Source: Cognatiluteimonas lumbrici
GTDB lineage: Bacteria > Pseudomonadota > Gammaproteobacteria > Xanthomonadales > Xanthomonadaceae
Direction: 5' to 3'
Length of the DNA: 64,000 nucleotides
Assembly (NCBI RefSeq): GCF_006476065.1
Contig: NZ_ML636798.1
Location: 602,906 to 666,905 of the forward strand
Shown here: positions 33,062 through 43,016 of the stretch, one piece after another
Numbering within the stretch: the first letter of the stretch is position 1
How the letters are laid out: each line of letters begins with the position of its first letter
The notes under the pieces: model-generated
Told to the model about the DNA's origin: nothing
What the model saw: the letters and a program-made list of their open reading frames with translations, nothing else
The model's database searches: none
Made by a program: the position numbers and the translations under genes

Positions 33062-33084
33062 CTGGAGGGCGGCGGAAGCCGCGA
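33062..33084. repeat. Half REP-like element after the Fe-S carrier gene
   Basis: CTGGAGGGCGGCGGAAGCCG and following bases match one arm of the elements at 5943 and 27811, with internal GGC/GCC stem. It is five bases beyond the stop codon of the A-type carrier gene. Confidence 0.65.
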
Positions 33085-33089
33085 CCGGG

Positions 33090-33431
33090 TCAGGCGGCGC
33101 GTTCGGCGTCGGTGGTGAAGGACTCGCCGCAGCCGCACTCACCGGCCACGTTGGGGTTGGCGAAGGTGAACTGCTCGTTCAGGCCGGCCTTGAGGAAGTC
33201 GATCGTGGTGCCGTCGACCAGGGCCAGGCTGTCGGCGTCCACGTAGATGCGGACCCCGCCGGACTCGAACACGGTGTCGCCCTCGCGCTGGTCCCTGGCC
33301 AGCTCGGCCAGGTAGCCCCAGCCCGAGCAGCCCGTGCGGCGCACGCCGAAGCGCAGCCCGAGCGCCGACGGATCGGCGGCAAGGTAGCTGCGAACGCGTT
33401 CGAGGGCGGCGGGAGCGAGCTGGATGGCCAT
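33090..33431 (-). CDS. A-type iron-sulfur carrier (IscA/HesB family)
   Basis: 113 residues from ATG 33431. It transfers Fe-S clusters to target proteins. The three ligand cysteines are present in RRTGCSGWGYLAELARDQ and in the C-terminal GECGCGESF. The GVRRTGCSGWGY context is nearer to IscA than to ErpA. It is outside any isc or suf cluster. A near-consensus -10, TACAAT, lies six bases before this ATG and no Shine-Dalgarno is seen, which supports this start over the in-frame ATG at 33458. It is divergent from asnS. Confidence 0.92.
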   Translation of the reverse strand: MAIQLAPAALERVRSYLAADPSALGLRFGVRRTGCSGWGYLAELARDQREGDTVFESGGVRIYVDADSLALVDGTTIDFLKAGLNEQFTFANPNVAGECGCGESFTTDAERAA

Positions 33432-33437
33432 CCATCC

Positions 33438-33443
33438 ATTGTA
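33438..33443 (-). promoter_or_regulatory. Candidate -10 of the A-type carrier gene (leaderless type)
   Basis: TACAAT on the minus strand with exactly six bases to the ATG. Confidence 0.5.
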
Positions 33444-33490
33444 GCCACTCGCGACCATGACTTCCCCCGGGCAGCGGCCCGAGGTTCAGC

Positions 33491-33496
33491 TAAACT
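33491..33496 (+). promoter_or_regulatory. Candidate asnS -10 (leaderless type)
   Basis: TAAACT with exactly six bases (GCGCGG) to the asnS ATG. No Shine-Dalgarno is present. Confidence 0.45.
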
Positions 33497-33502
33497 GCGC
33501 GG

Positions 33503-34903
<1,401 letters not shown>

Positions 34904-34905
34904 GC

Positions 34906-35229
34906 ATGACCGTCGTCGCTACCGAGCTGATCCTGTTCTTCGCGCTGCTGTTCGTGGCCCTGGCGATCGCCGGCGCCACCGCGTTCGTGATCTTCTGGCC
35001 GCTGACCCTGGTGCACATCCGCGACCGCCACCCGGCGATCAAGGCCCAGCTCGGCGAAGGCGCGTTCCTGCGCCCGGCGGCGCTGTGGTGGCTGCTGCGC
35101 GGCGGCTACCGTGCGTTCCCCGACCGCTCGCTCAGCGGCCTGGCCACCCCGGCGCGGATTGCGCTCTCGGTGATCCTGCTCGGGCTCGCGCTGGCCGGGA
35201 TCCTGTGGCTGTGGTCGGTGGCGCCATGA
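34906..35229 (+). CDS. Small two-helix membrane protein, unknown
   Basis: 107 residues, two bases after the asnS stop. Not recognised. It has a hydrophobic helix at about 8-36 (LILFFALLFVALAIAGATAF) and another at about 86-105 (IALSVILLGLALAGILWLWS), with a basic, aromatic middle containing ALWWLLRGGYRAFPDRSL. Probably an inner-membrane protein. Its stop overlaps the next start as ATGA. Confidence 0.8.
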   Translation: MTVVATELILFFALLFVALAIAGATAFVIFWPLTLVHIRDRHPAIKAQLGEGAFLRPAALWWLLRGGYRAFPDRSLSGLATPARIALSVILLGLALAGILWLWSVAP

Positions 35230-35549
35230 GCGGCCTGCCCGCGTCCGAAGGCGAATGGTGGCTGGCCACCCTCGGCCGGCACATCGTGTGGGCGCGGCTG
35301 CGCGTGCGCGAGGCCGGCACTGCCGAGGTCTTCGACGCCGACGGCAACACCCTCGCCTACGACAGCGAGGACAGCGCCCGCGCCGCGCTGATGGACGCCG
35401 AGTTCGTGGCGTACGAGGGCCTGGACGACGAGGACGCCGCCGCGCGCGGCTTCGCGCTGGACGCGGTGCGGCCTCCGCGCGCCGACAGCGACGAGGCCCT
35501 GCGGCCAAAGATGTTCGTGTCGCTTGCCGCCGGCAAGGGCGCCCCGTAA
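35226..35549 (+). CDS. Acidic hypothetical protein
   Basis: 107 residues, starting inside the previous stop (ATGA). Not recognised. It is acidic, with WLATLGRHIVWARLRVREAG, then an Asp/Glu/Ala-rich region and LRPKMFVSLAAGKGAP at the end. No membrane helix or signal peptide. Overlap suggests coupled translation with the membrane protein upstream. Confidence 0.75.
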   Translation: MSGLPASEGEWWLATLGRHIVWARLRVREAGTAEVFDADGNTLAYDSEDSARAALMDAEFVAYEGLDDEDAAARGFALDAVRPPRADSDEALRPKMFVSLAAGKGAP

Positions 35550-35582
35550 ACTACGCGGCCTGCCCCGGCAGGCACCCTCTTC

Positions 35583-35657
35583 GGGCGGTTAGCTCAGCGG
35601 TAGAGCATTGCCTTCACACGGCAAGGGTCGCAGGTTCGATCCCTGCACCGCCCACCA
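35583..35657 (+). tRNA. tRNA-Val (anticodon CAC)
   Basis: Full cloverleaf: acceptor GGGCGGT/ACCGCCC, D arm GCTC-GAGC, anticodon stem TTGCC/GGCAA around TTCACAC (CAC), T arm GCAGG/CCTGC with TTCGATC, and encoded CCA. It reads GTG. Confidence 0.95.
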
Positions 35658-35711
35658 TCGACGACGAAACGGCCACCCTGCGGTGGCCATTCGCGCTTCA
35701 GGGGGCGCGCC

Positions 35712-36995
35712 TCAGAGTCTCGCGTCCGCGGCACCGTCCGCCAGCGCGGACTTGACGTCGTAGACCACGCCCCCGGGTTTCGCCAGCGCGCGCACGTCGA
35801 GGTCGCGGAACGCGGCGTGCGCCACCGCCAGCACCACCGCGTCGTAGGCGCCCGGCTCGGGCGCATCCAGCAGCTCCACGCCCAGCCGCTCGCGCGCCTC
35901 CACCGGGTCGGCGAGCGGGTCGTGCACGTCCACCGCGGCGTTCGCCGCGCGCAGTTCGCCGATGATGTCGACCACGCGCGTGTTGCGCAGGTCGGGGCAA
36001 TCCTCCTTGAAGGACAAGCCCAGCACCAGCACCCGCGAGCCGACCACGTGCAGCCGCTCGCGCGCCATCAGGCGCATCACCTGGTGGGCCACGTGCAGCC
36101 CCATCCGGCTGTTGATCCGCCGCGCCGCCAGGATCAGTTCCGGGTGGTAGCCCAGGACCGTAGCCTTGTGCGTCAGGTAGTACGGATCCACGCCGATGCA
36201 GTGTCCGCCGACCAGCCCGGGGCGGAACGGCAGGAAGTTCCACTTGGTGCCGGCGGCCGCCAGCACCTCGGCCGTGTCGATGCCCATCGCGTTGAAGATC
36301 ATGGCCAGTTCGTTGACCAGCGCGATGTTGACGTCGCGCTGGGTGTTCTCGATGACCTTGGCCGCCTCGGCCACGCGGATGCTCGGCGCCCGGTGCGTTC
36401 CGGCGGGAATGATCGTGCGGTACAGCGCATCCACGAACGCCGCCGCTTCCGGGGACGAGCCCGAGGTCACCTTGACGATGTCGCCGAGGCGGCGCGTGCG
36501 GTCGCCCGGGTTGATGCGTTCCGGGCTGTACCCGCAACTGAAGTCCTCGCCGAAACGCAACCCGGAGGCCTGCTCCAGCACGGGGACGCAGACCTCCTCC
36601 GTGGTGCCGGGATAGACGGTGCTCTCGTACACCACCAGGTCGCCCTTGCGCAGCACCTTGCCGATCGTTTCGCTGGCGGCGACCAGGGGCGACAGGTCCG
36701 GGCGGTTGGCCTCGTCCACCGGCGTCGGTACCGCGACCACGAACACGTTGCAGCCCGCCAGCGCGGCCGGATCGCTGCCCAGGCGCAAGCGCCCGGCGGC
36801 CGCGAGCTCGTCGGCGCCGATCTCGCCGGTGGTGTCGCGGCCCGAGCGCAACGCCGCCACGCGCGCCGCGTCCAGGTCGTGGCCCAGGGTGTCGAAATGG
36901 CGACCGAACGCGACCGCGAGCGGCAACCCGACGTAGCCGAGCCCGACCACCGCGATCCGGGGCTCCTCCCCGTTCCAGCGCAATGCCTCTCCCAT
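35712..36995 (-). CDS. Nucleotide-sugar dehydrogenase (TviB/WbpA-like)
   Basis: 427 residues, UDP-glucose/GDP-mannose dehydrogenase family. NAD motif [17 protein letters not shown], the TGEIGADEL region, central [20 protein letters not shown], the catalytic cysteine in [19 protein letters not shown] and C-terminal [20 protein letters not shown]. The sequence resembles the UDP-N-acetylhexosamine 6-dehydrogenases (TviB, WbpO) more than Ugd, but the sugar is inferred. It starts one base after the epimerase stop, so the two form an operon making an activated uronic acid. Confidence 0.93.
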   Translation of the reverse strand: MGEALRWNGEEPRIAVVGLGYVGLPLAVAFGRHFDTLGHDLDAARVAALRSGRDTTGEIGADELAAAGRLRLGSDPAALAGCNVFVVAVPTPVDEANRPDLSPLVAASETIGKVLRKGDLVVYESTVYPGTTEEVCVPVLEQASGLRFGEDFSCGYSPERINPGDRTRRLGDIVKVTSGSSPEAAAFVDALYRTIIPAGTHRAPSIRVAEAAKVIENTQRDVNIALVNELAMIFNAMGIDTAEVLAAAGTKWNFLPFRPGLVGGHCIGVDPYYLTHKATVLGYHPELILAARRINSRMGLHVAHQVMRLMARERLHVVGSRVLVLGLSFKEDCPDLRNTRVVDIIGELRAANAAVDVHDPLADPVEARERLGVELLDAPEPGAYDAVVLAVAHAAFRDLDVRALAKPGGVVYDVKSALADGAADARL

Positions 36996-36996
36996 G

Positions 36997-38016
36997 TCAG
37001 TGCTTCCCCGGGTGGTAGTACTCGGTGTACCAGCGCGCGAACCTTTCGACGCCCTCGGCGACCTGCACGCGCGGCGCGTAGCCGGTGGCGCGTACGAGCT
37101 CGCTCGTGTCCGCCTCGGTATCCGGCACGTCGCCGGGCTGCAGCGGGAGCATCTCGAGCTTCGCCTCGCGGCCGAGCGCACGTTCCAGCGCGCGGATGAA
37201 GTCGAGCAGTTCGACCGGCTGCTCCTGCCCGATGTTGTAGAGGCGGTACGGCGCGACGCCGCTGGTGGCCGGGTCCGGCTGCAGCGGGTCCCAGGCCGGG
37301 TCCCGCGTCGCCGGACGCTCGAGGGTCCGCACCACGCCCTCCACGATGTCGTCGATGTACGTGAAGCTGCGCTTGTGGCGCCCGTGGTTGAACACTTTCA
37401 GCGGCTCGCCGCGCAGGATGGCGCCGGCGAACAGCATCGGCGCCATGTCCGGGCGGCCCCAGGGGCCATAGACGGTGAAGAAACGCAGGCCGGTGCAGGG
37501 AATCCCGTAGAGATGCGCGTAGCTGTGCGCCATCATCTCGTTGGCCTTCTTGGTCGCCGCGTACAGGCTCAGCGGATGCGCGGTCGACTGGTGTTCCGAA
37601 TACGGCATCGCGGTCCCGGCGCCGTAGACCGAACTCGTGGACGCGAACACCAGGTGCTCCACCGGGTGTCGGCGGCAGCCTTCCAGCACGTGCAGGAATC
37701 CGGCCACGTTGGCGTGGATGTACGCATGCGGATTGACCGCGGCATAGCGCACCCCTGGTTGCGCGGCCAGGTGCACGACGCGTGCCGGACCGTGCTCGGC
37801 GAACAGCGCTTCCACCAGGGCACGGTCGCCGATGTCGCCGTGCACGTGCGTGTAGCCGCCCGCCGCCGCGACGCGCGCGAGCCGCGCCTGCTTGAGCCCG
37901 ACGTCGTAGTAGTCGTTGAGGTTGTCCACCCCGACGACCTCGTGCCCGCGCGCGAGCAGCGAGAGCGCGACCTCGGAGCCGATGAAGCCGGCGGAACCGG
38001 TGACCAGGACCTTCAT
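36997..38016 (-). CDS. NAD-dependent 4-epimerase (UDP-uronate/UDP-HexNAc type)
   Basis: 339 residues, short-chain dehydrogenase fold. NAD motif [20 protein letters not shown]; catalytic Ser and YxxxK in FASTSSVYG and [20 protein letters not shown]; product loop [17 protein letters not shown]. This is the pattern of UDP-glucuronate or UDP-GlcNAcA 4-epimerases (CapI, TviC-like). With the dehydrogenase it would give a galacto-configured uronic acid. TATGAT lies six bases before the ATG. Confidence 0.93.
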   Translation of the reverse strand: MKVLVTGSAGFIGSEVALSLLARGHEVVGVDNLNDYYDVGLKQARLARVAAAGGYTHVHGDIGDRALVEALFAEHGPARVVHLAAQPGVRYAAVNPHAYIHANVAGFLHVLEGCRRHPVEHLVFASTSSVYGAGTAMPYSEHQSTAHPLSLYAATKKANEMMAHSYAHLYGIPCTGLRFFTVYGPWGRPDMAPMLFAGAILRGEPLKVFNHGRHKRSFTYIDDIVEGVVRTLERPATRDPAWDPLQPDPATSGVAPYRLYNIGQEQPVELLDFIRALERALGREAKLEMLPLQPGDVPDTEADTSELVRATGYAPRVQVAEGVERFARWYTEYYHPGKH

Positions 38017-38022
38017 GGTGCA

Positions 38023-38028
38023 ATCATA
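38023..38028 (-). promoter_or_regulatory. Candidate epimerase-operon -10 (leaderless type)
   Basis: TATGAT on the minus strand with six bases (TGCACC) to the ATG of the epimerase gene and no Shine-Dalgarno. Confidence 0.45.
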
Positions 38029-38052
38029 AGGGACCGCCGCCGCGGCGACGGG

Positions 38053-38058
38053 TACCAT
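38053..38058 (+). promoter_or_regulatory. Possible arsC -10
   Basis: TACCAT, about 28 bases before the arsC ATG, followed by the ribosome binding site GGGAGAG. The -35 is weak. Confidence 0.3.
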
Positions 38059-38086
38059 CTGCCCCAGTGCACCCGGGAGAGCCGCC

Positions 38087-38428
38087 ATGCAGCTGTACCA
38101 CAACCCCCGTTGCTCCAAGTCCCGCGGGGCGCTCGAACTCCTGCGCGAACGCGGGATCGAACCGGAGATCGTCGCGTACCTGGAGCAGCCGCCGTCGCCC
38201 GTCGAGTTGAAGACGCTGCTGCGCAAGCTCGGCCTCCCTGCCCGCGCGCTGCTGCGCACGGGCGAAGCCGAATACGCCGAGCTCGGACTGGCGGACGAGG
38301 CGCTTGGCGAGGACGCGCTGGTCGAAGCCATGAGCCGTCATCCGCGGCTGATCGAGCGCCCGATCCTCGTCGCCGGGGATCGCGCCGTGATCGGCCGTCC
38401 GCCCGAGCGCGTCCTCGAACTGCTGTAG
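38087..38428 (+). CDS. arsC: ArsC-family arsenate reductase (glutaredoxin type)
   Basis: 113 residues. The single catalytic cysteine lies in YHNPRCSKSRGALELLRERG, followed by the family's PPSPVELKTLLRKLGL. The C-terminus has RHPRLIERPILVAGDRAVIG, which supplies conserved Arg and Pro. It may reduce arsenate with glutathione and glutaredoxin, but ArsC-like proteins outside ars operons often have other roles; no arsR or arsB is near. Confidence 0.88.
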   Translation: MQLYHNPRCSKSRGALELLRERGIEPEIVAYLEQPPSPVELKTLLRKLGLPARALLRTGEAEYAELGLADEALGEDALVEAMSRHPRLIERPILVAGDRAVIGRPPERVLELL

Positions 38429-38434
38429 CGTCCG

Positions 38435-40063
38435 CTACAACGCCTTGACCCTGCGCAGCGCCGCGACCCCGGCGGGGGGAGCGAAACTGTCGCTGCGGGC
38501 CGAGGCCCAGAACTGCTGGAACACGGCGTGCTCCGGAACCCCGCCGAGCAGTTCGCCGGGGGCCAGGAACCGGTACAGGGCGGCCAGCGAGCGGACTTCC
38601 ACCGGGGAGACCCGGCGCAGGATGTGCTCGGGACCCAGCTCCTCCGGCCCGCCCAGGCCGCAGGCGCACAGCAGGTCGCGCAGCGCGTGCAGGGTGTTCT
38701 GGTGGAAGCGGTGGACCCGGACCCCCTTGTCCGCCACGTCGAGCTGGCGCCATCGCCGCGGGTCCTGGGTGGCGATGCCGGTCGGGCAGCGGTCGGTGTG
38801 GCAACTCTGCGACTGGATGCAGCCCAGCGCGAACATGAAGCCGCGACCGGCGTTGCACCAGTCCGCGCCCATGGCGAGGGTGCGCGCGATGTCGAAGGCG
38901 CTGACCACCTTGCCGGCGGCGCCGATCCTGACCTTGTCGCGCAGGCCCAGCCCGACCAGGGTGTTGTGCACCAGCATCAGCGCCTCGTGCATGGGCACGC
39001 CGACGTGCTCGACGAACTCCGCCGGCGCCGCGCCGGTGCCGCCCTCGGCGCCGTCGACCACGATGAAGTCGGGCAGCAGCCCGGTCTCGTGCATCGCCTT
39101 GGCGACCCCGAACCATTCCCAGGGATGGCCGATGGCCAGCTTGAAGCCGGTGGGCTTGCCGCCCGAAAGCCTGCGCAACCGGGCGACGAACTGCAGCAAT
39201 TCCACCGGCGTGGCGAACTCCGTGTGCCGCGCCGGCGAGATGCAGTCGACCCCCTCGAGCACGCCGCGGGTGACGGCGATCTCCGGGCTGACCTTGGCGG
39301 CGGGCAGCATGCCGCCGTGGCCGGGCTTGGCGCCCTGCGACAGCTTGACCTCGATCATCCGCACCTGCGGGTCGGTCGCGTTGGCGACGAAGCGCTCCTC
39401 GCTGAAGCGGCCGTCGCTATCGCGGCAACCGAAGTAGCCCGAGCCGATCTCCCACACCAGGTCGCCGCCGTGCTCGCGGTGGTACGGCGAGATCGAGCCC
39501 TCGCCGGTGTCGTGGTAGAAGCCGCCCAGTTTCGCGCCCTTGTTGAGCGCGCGGATGGCATTCGCGCTGAGCGAGCCGAAGCTCATCGCCGAGATGTTGA
39601 ACACGCTGGCGTCGTAGGGCTGCGTGGTCTCGGCGCCGCTGCCGATGCGCACGCGGAAATCGTGCGACGGGATGTAGGTCGGTACCAGCGAGTGGTTGAT
39701 CCACTCGTAGGCCACGTCGTAGACATTGCGCTCGGTGCCGAACGGCACCACGTCCATCACGCCCTTGGAGCGCTGGTAGACCAGGGCGCGCTGGGCGCGC
39801 GAGAACGGCGCTTCCTCGGTGTCGGACTCGATGAAGTACTGGCGGATCTCGGGGCCGATGGACTCGAGCCCGTAGCGGAAGTGCGCGAGCAGCGGGTAGT
39901 TGCGGCGCAGCGTGCTCCGGCGCTGCAGCAGGTCCCAGGTGCCGAGTGCCGCGAGTGCGCCGGCGACCGCCAGCACCCACCACCATTCCCGGTATCCCGC
40001 GAACACCAGCCCCGCGGCGACCGCGGTCAGGACCAGGCTGATGATGTAGGCGCTATAGCGCAA
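38435..40063 (-). CDS. FMN-binding glutamate-synthase-like membrane protein
   Basis: 542 residues from a TTG at 40063, chosen because GGAGAAGG lies just upstream; no ATG fits. Two N-terminal membrane helices (about 5-45) precede the GltB central FMN/glutamate-synthase domain. Motifs: NISAMSFGSLSANAIRALNK, GDLVWEIGSGYFGCRDSDG, VDGAEGGTGAAPAEFVEHVG, and a cysteine cluster CIQSQSCHTDRCPTGIATQD that should bind a 3Fe-4S cluster. It has no amidotransferase domain, so it is not a full glutamate synthase; the reaction is unknown. Confidence 0.9.
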   Translation of the reverse strand: MRYSAYIISLVLTAVAAGLVFAGYREWWWVLAVAGALAALGTWDLLQRRSTLRRNYPLLAHFRYGLESIGPEIRQYFIESDTEEAPFSRAQRALVYQRSKGVMDVVPFGTERNVYDVAYEWINHSLVPTYIPSHDFRVRIGSGAETTQPYDASVFNISAMSFGSLSANAIRALNKGAKLGGFYHDTGEGSISPYHREHGGDLVWEIGSGYFGCRDSDGRFSEERFVANATDPQVRMIEVKLSQGAKPGHGGMLPAAKVSPEIAVTRGVLEGVDCISPARHTEFATPVELLQFVARLRRLSGGKPTGFKLAIGHPWEWFGVAKAMHETGLLPDFIVVDGAEGGTGAAPAEFVEHVGVPMHEALMLVHNTLVGLGLRDKVRIGAAGKVVSAFDIARTLAMGADWCNAGRGFMFALGCIQSQSCHTDRCPTGIATQDPRRWRQLDVADKGVRVHRFHQNTLHALRDLLCACGLGGPEELGPEHILRRVSPVEVRSLAALYRFLAPGELLGGVPEHAVFQQFWASARSDSFAPPAGVAALRRVKAL

Positions 40064-40073
40064 TCCCTTCTCC

Positions 40074-40098
40074 TGTAGGAGCGGCGTTGGCGCCGCGA
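40074..40098. repeat. GTAG-type REP-like element
   Basis: TGTAGGAGCGGCGTTGGCGC and the next five bases form a GCGGCG/CGCCGC hairpin. It lies between the TTG start of the flavoprotein gene and the 3' end of tRNA-Leu, one base from the tRNA. Confidence 0.75.
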
Positions 40099-40099
40099 C

Positions 40100-40186
40100 T
40101 GGTGCCCGGGGTGGGAATCGAACCCACATGGCCTCGCGGCCTGCGGATTTTAAGTCCGCTGCGTCTACCAGTTTCGCCACCCGGGC
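40100..40186 (-). tRNA. tRNA-Leu (anticodon TAA)
   Basis: 87 nt with a long variable arm. Acceptor GCCCGGG/CCCGGGC, anticodon loop CTTAAAA (TAA), T arm TTCGATT and encoded CCA. Confidence 0.95.
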
Positions 40187-40207
40187 GGCGGGCCGATGAT
40201 CCCACAA

Positions 40208-40234
40208 CGAAAAAGCCCCGCGCGAGGCGGGGCT
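40208..40234 (-). terminator. Terminator-like hairpin between tRNA-Cys and tRNA-Leu
   Basis: 8-bp stem AGCCCCGC/GCGGGGCT (40214-40221, 40227-40234), loop of five, then five Ts on the minus strand. It could end a tRNA-Gly/Cys transcript, leaving tRNA-Leu on its own promoter, or act as a processing site. Confidence 0.6.
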
Positions 40235-40242
40235 CTTTGGAC

Positions 40243-40316
40243 TGGAGGCCGGGGTCGGAATTGAACCGGCGTACGCGGATTTGCAGTCCGCTGCATAACC
40301 ACTCTGCCACCCGGCC
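40243..40316 (-). tRNA. tRNA-Cys (anticodon GCA)
   Basis: 74 nt. Acceptor GGCCGGG/CCCGGCC, discriminator T as expected for Cys, anticodon loop CTGCAAA (GCA), encoded CCA. Confidence 0.96.
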
Positions 40317-40345
40317 GGATGGACTTTCGATTGTTCCCAATACGA

Positions 40346-40369
40346 CGAACCCCGGCAAGCCGGGGTTCG
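40346..40369. repeat. Perfect hairpin between tRNA-Gly and tRNA-Cys
   Basis: Arms CGAACCCCGGC (40346-40356) and GCCGGGGTTCG (40359-40369), nearly loopless. No T-run follows on either strand. A processing or attenuation role is possible. Confidence 0.6.
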
Positions 40370-40377
40370 TCTGGATC

Positions 40378-40453
<76 letters not shown>

Positions 40454-40525
40454 GGAGCCCGCCATTTTACGGGAGGCCGCAGGTCTGTCAATACGGATGG
40501 TGAACGCTGCGCCGGCGCCCCGGGC

Positions 40526-41116
40526 TCAGCCTTCGCGACCGCTCAGGCTCGGCCAGGCGGCGCGCAGGTAGCCGAGGCCGGACCACAGGGTGAGGATTGC
40601 CGCGCCGGCCAGCAGCCAGTCGCCGACGTGGAAGATCAGGTTGCCCATCCACGGCGTCGGGTGCGGCGGGACCGCCGGCGTCACCGAATACAGCAGGCAG
40701 GTCAGCGCCACCATCTGCGCGATGGTCTTGATCTTGCCGATGGCGGCGACCGCGACCTTGCCGCGCTGCCCCACTTCCGCCATCCATTCGCGCAGCGCCG
40801 AGACCGCGATCTCGCGGCCGACGATGACCGCCGCCCACAGCGCCATCCAGGCGGTCGGGTGGCCCTGCACGATCAGGAACAGCGCGGTGGATACCATCAG
40901 CTTGTCGGCCACCGGGTCCAGGAACGCGCCGAACGGCGAGGACATGCCGAAGCGGCGCGCGATCCAGCCGTCCAGCCAGTCGGTGGCCGAGGCGAAGGCG
41001 AACACCGCGGCGGCGGCGAAGTTGGTCCAGCCGTAGGGCAGGAAGTAGACCGCCGCCAGCACCGGGATCAGAGCGATCCGCATCAGGGTCAGGATCGTCG
41101 GCAGGGTCAGGGTCAT
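40526..41116 (-). CDS. pgsA: CDP-diacylglycerol-glycerol-3-phosphate 3-phosphatidyltransferase
   Basis: 196 residues, polytopic inner-membrane enzyme of phosphatidylglycerol synthesis. The CDP-alcohol phosphotransferase motif is intact: DWLDGWIARRFGMSSPFGAF then LDPVADK. About five membrane helices. Its ATG overlaps the uvrC stop (ATGA), so it is coupled to uvrC as in many proteobacteria. The three tRNAs follow on the same strand. Confidence 0.96.
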   Translation of the reverse strand: MTLTLPTILTLMRIALIPVLAAVYFLPYGWTNFAAAAVFAFASATDWLDGWIARRFGMSSPFGAFLDPVADKLMVSTALFLIVQGHPTAWMALWAAVIVGREIAVSALREWMAEVGQRGKVAVAAIGKIKTIAQMVALTCLLYSVTPAVPPHPTPWMGNLIFHVGDWLLAGAAILTLWSGLGYLRAAWPSLSGREG

Positions 41117-42981
41117 CCTTGTCTGCGCTCCATGGCGTCCTCGCTGGCTCCAGCCTCGGGCAGCCCGTGCAGGCTGGCCCAGATCCGCTCGGCGAGAGCG
41201 GCGTTGATGCCTTCGACCCGGGCGATCTCCTCCGCGCCCGCGGCCTTGAGCCCGCCCAGCCCGCCGAAATGCCGCAACAGGTTAGCGCGACGACGGGGTC
41301 CGATGCCGGGGATGTCCTCCAGCCGGCTGGTGTTGCGCGCCTTGGCGCGGCGCCCGCGGTGGCCGGTGATGGCGAAGCGGTGGGACTCGTCGCGTACCTG
41401 CTGCACCAGCTGCAGGCCCGGCGATTCCGGGCCCGGGCGGATCTCGCGGCCGTCAGGCAGCAGGAGCGCCTCGTGCCCGGCGCGCCGCTCGGGGCCCTTG
41501 GCCACGCCGACCAATACGATGCGCTCGGCGATGCCCAGCTCGGCCAGCACGCCGCGGGCCTGCGCCACCTGGCCGGCGCCGCCGTCGATCAGCAGGACGT
41601 CGGGCAGCACCCCGCCCTCGTCCACCGCGCGCCGGAAGCGGCGCTCGAGCGCCTGGTGCATGGCGGCGTAGTCGTCGCCAGGTTCGATGCCGGCGATGTT
41701 GTAGCGCCGGTACTGGCTGCGCACCGGGCCGTCCTGGTTGAACACCACCTGCGAGGCCACCGTCGCCTCGCCCATGGTGTGGCTGATGTCGAAGCACTCG
41801 ATCCGCTGCGGCGGCTCGGCCAGGCCGAGCAGTTCCTGCAGCGACTCCAGCCGCGCGCGCTGGGTGGCCTGGCTGCCGAGCTCGGTGGCCAGCGCCAGTT
41901 CCGCGTTGCGCTTGGCGAGGTCGAGGTAGCCGGCGCGGTCGCCGCGCACGTTGCACTTGAGCCGCACCTTGTGGCCCGCGGCCTCGGACAGGGCCTGTTG
42001 CAGCAGCTCGCGGTCGTCGATGTCGCGGTCGAGCACGATCTCGGCCGGGGCCGGCTGTTCGCCGTAGTACTGCGACACGAACGCCGACAGCACTTCCTCG
42101 CAGCGTTCGGCGCCGTTGGTGCGCGGGAAGAAGGCGCGGGTGCCGAGGTTGCGGCCGTCGCGGAATGCCAGCAGCATCACGCAGGCGTGGGTGCCTTCCA
42201 TCGCGCAGGCGAGCACGTCCAGGTCGGCGACCCGGCCGTCCACGTACTGCCGGGCCTGCAGCTTGCGGATCATCTGGATCAGGTCGCGCACGCGCGCGGC
42301 CTCCTCGAAGTCCAGCCGGTCCGACGCCTCGGCCATGTTGCGCTCGAGTTCGGCGCCGAGCTCGCCGCTGCGGCCCTCGAGGAACAGCTCGACCCGGCGC
42401 ACCGCCTTCGCGTAGTCCTCCGCCGACACCAGCCCGACGCAGGGCGCGCTGCAGCGGCCGATCTGGTACTGCAGGCACGGCCGCGAGCGGTTGCGGAACA
42501 CGCTGTCCTCGCAGCTGCGCAGCCGGAACAGCTTGTGCAGCAGGTTCAGGGTCTCGCGCACCGCGCCGACGCTGGCATAGGGCCCGAAGTAGCGTCCCGG
42601 GATCGCGCGCGCGCCGCGGTGCAGCGCCAGCCGCGGCCACTCCTCCTGCGTGAGCAGCACGTACGGGTAGCTCTTGTCGTCGCGCAGCATCACGTTGTAG
42701 CGCGGCTTGAGCGACTTGATGAGCTGGTTCTCGAGCAGCAGCGCCTCGGTCTCGGTGCGGGTAACCGTGACCTCCATCCGCGCGACCTGCGCCAGCATCG
42801 CCATGGTGCGCGCGGTCTTGGGTGCGCCGCTGAAGTAGCTGGCCACCCGCTTCTTCAGGGCGCCGGCCTTGCCGACGTACAGCACGCTGTCGTCGGCCGC
42901 GTACATCCGGTACACCCCGGGGGCCGTGCTCAGTCCCTTGACGAATGCCTTGCCGTCGAATTGTGGGGCCTGCTCCGCCAT
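41113..42981 (-). CDS. uvrC: Excinuclease ABC subunit C
   Basis: 622 residues. It makes both incisions in nucleotide excision repair. The GIY-YIG nuclease lies at about 15-95 ([20 protein letters not shown]), the UVR motif near 205-240, the RNase H-like nuclease at about 380-540 ([33 protein letters not shown]), and tandem helix-hairpin-helix at the end ([19 protein letters not shown]). GATAAT lies six bases before the ATG with no Shine-Dalgarno. It is divergent from kdsB with 35 bases between. Confidence 0.98.
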   Translation of the reverse strand: MAEQAPQFDGKAFVKGLSTAPGVYRMYAADDSVLYVGKAGALKKRVASYFSGAPKTARTMAMLAQVARMEVTVTRTETEALLLENQLIKSLKPRYNVMLRDDKSYPYVLLTQEEWPRLALHRGARAIPGRYFGPYASVGAVRETLNLLHKLFRLRSCEDSVFRNRSRPCLQYQIGRCSAPCVGLVSAEDYAKAVRRVELFLEGRSGELGAELERNMAEASDRLDFEEAARVRDLIQMIRKLQARQYVDGRVADLDVLACAMEGTHACVMLLAFRDGRNLGTRAFFPRTNGAERCEEVLSAFVSQYYGEQPAPAEIVLDRDIDDRELLQQALSEAAGHKVRLKCNVRGDRAGYLDLAKRNAELALATELGSQATQRARLESLQELLGLAEPPQRIECFDISHTMGEATVASQVVFNQDGPVRSQYRRYNIAGIEPGDDYAAMHQALERRFRRAVDEGGVLPDVLLIDGGAGQVAQARGVLAELGIAERIVLVGVAKGPERRAGHEALLLPDGREIRPGPESPGLQLVQQVRDESHRFAITGHRGRRAKARNTSRLEDIPGIGPRRRANLLRHFGGLGGLKAAGAEEIARVEGINAALAERIWASLHGLPEAGASEDAMERRQG

Positions 42982-42987
42982 GCCCCG

Positions 42988-42993
42988 ATTATC
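42988..42993 (-). promoter_or_regulatory. Candidate uvrC -10 (leaderless type)
   Basis: GATAAT on the minus strand with six bases (CGGGGC) to the uvrC ATG. Confidence 0.45.
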
Positions 42994-43004
42994 CCCGTTT
43001 CGGT

Positions 43005-43010
43005 AATAAT
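43005..43010 (+). promoter_or_regulatory. Candidate kdsB -10 (leaderless type)
   Basis: AATAAT with six bases (CCGGGC) to the kdsB ATG. It is only 11 bases from the opposed uvrC -10, so the two promoters overlap face to face. Confidence 0.45.
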
Positions 43011-43016
43011 CCGGGC

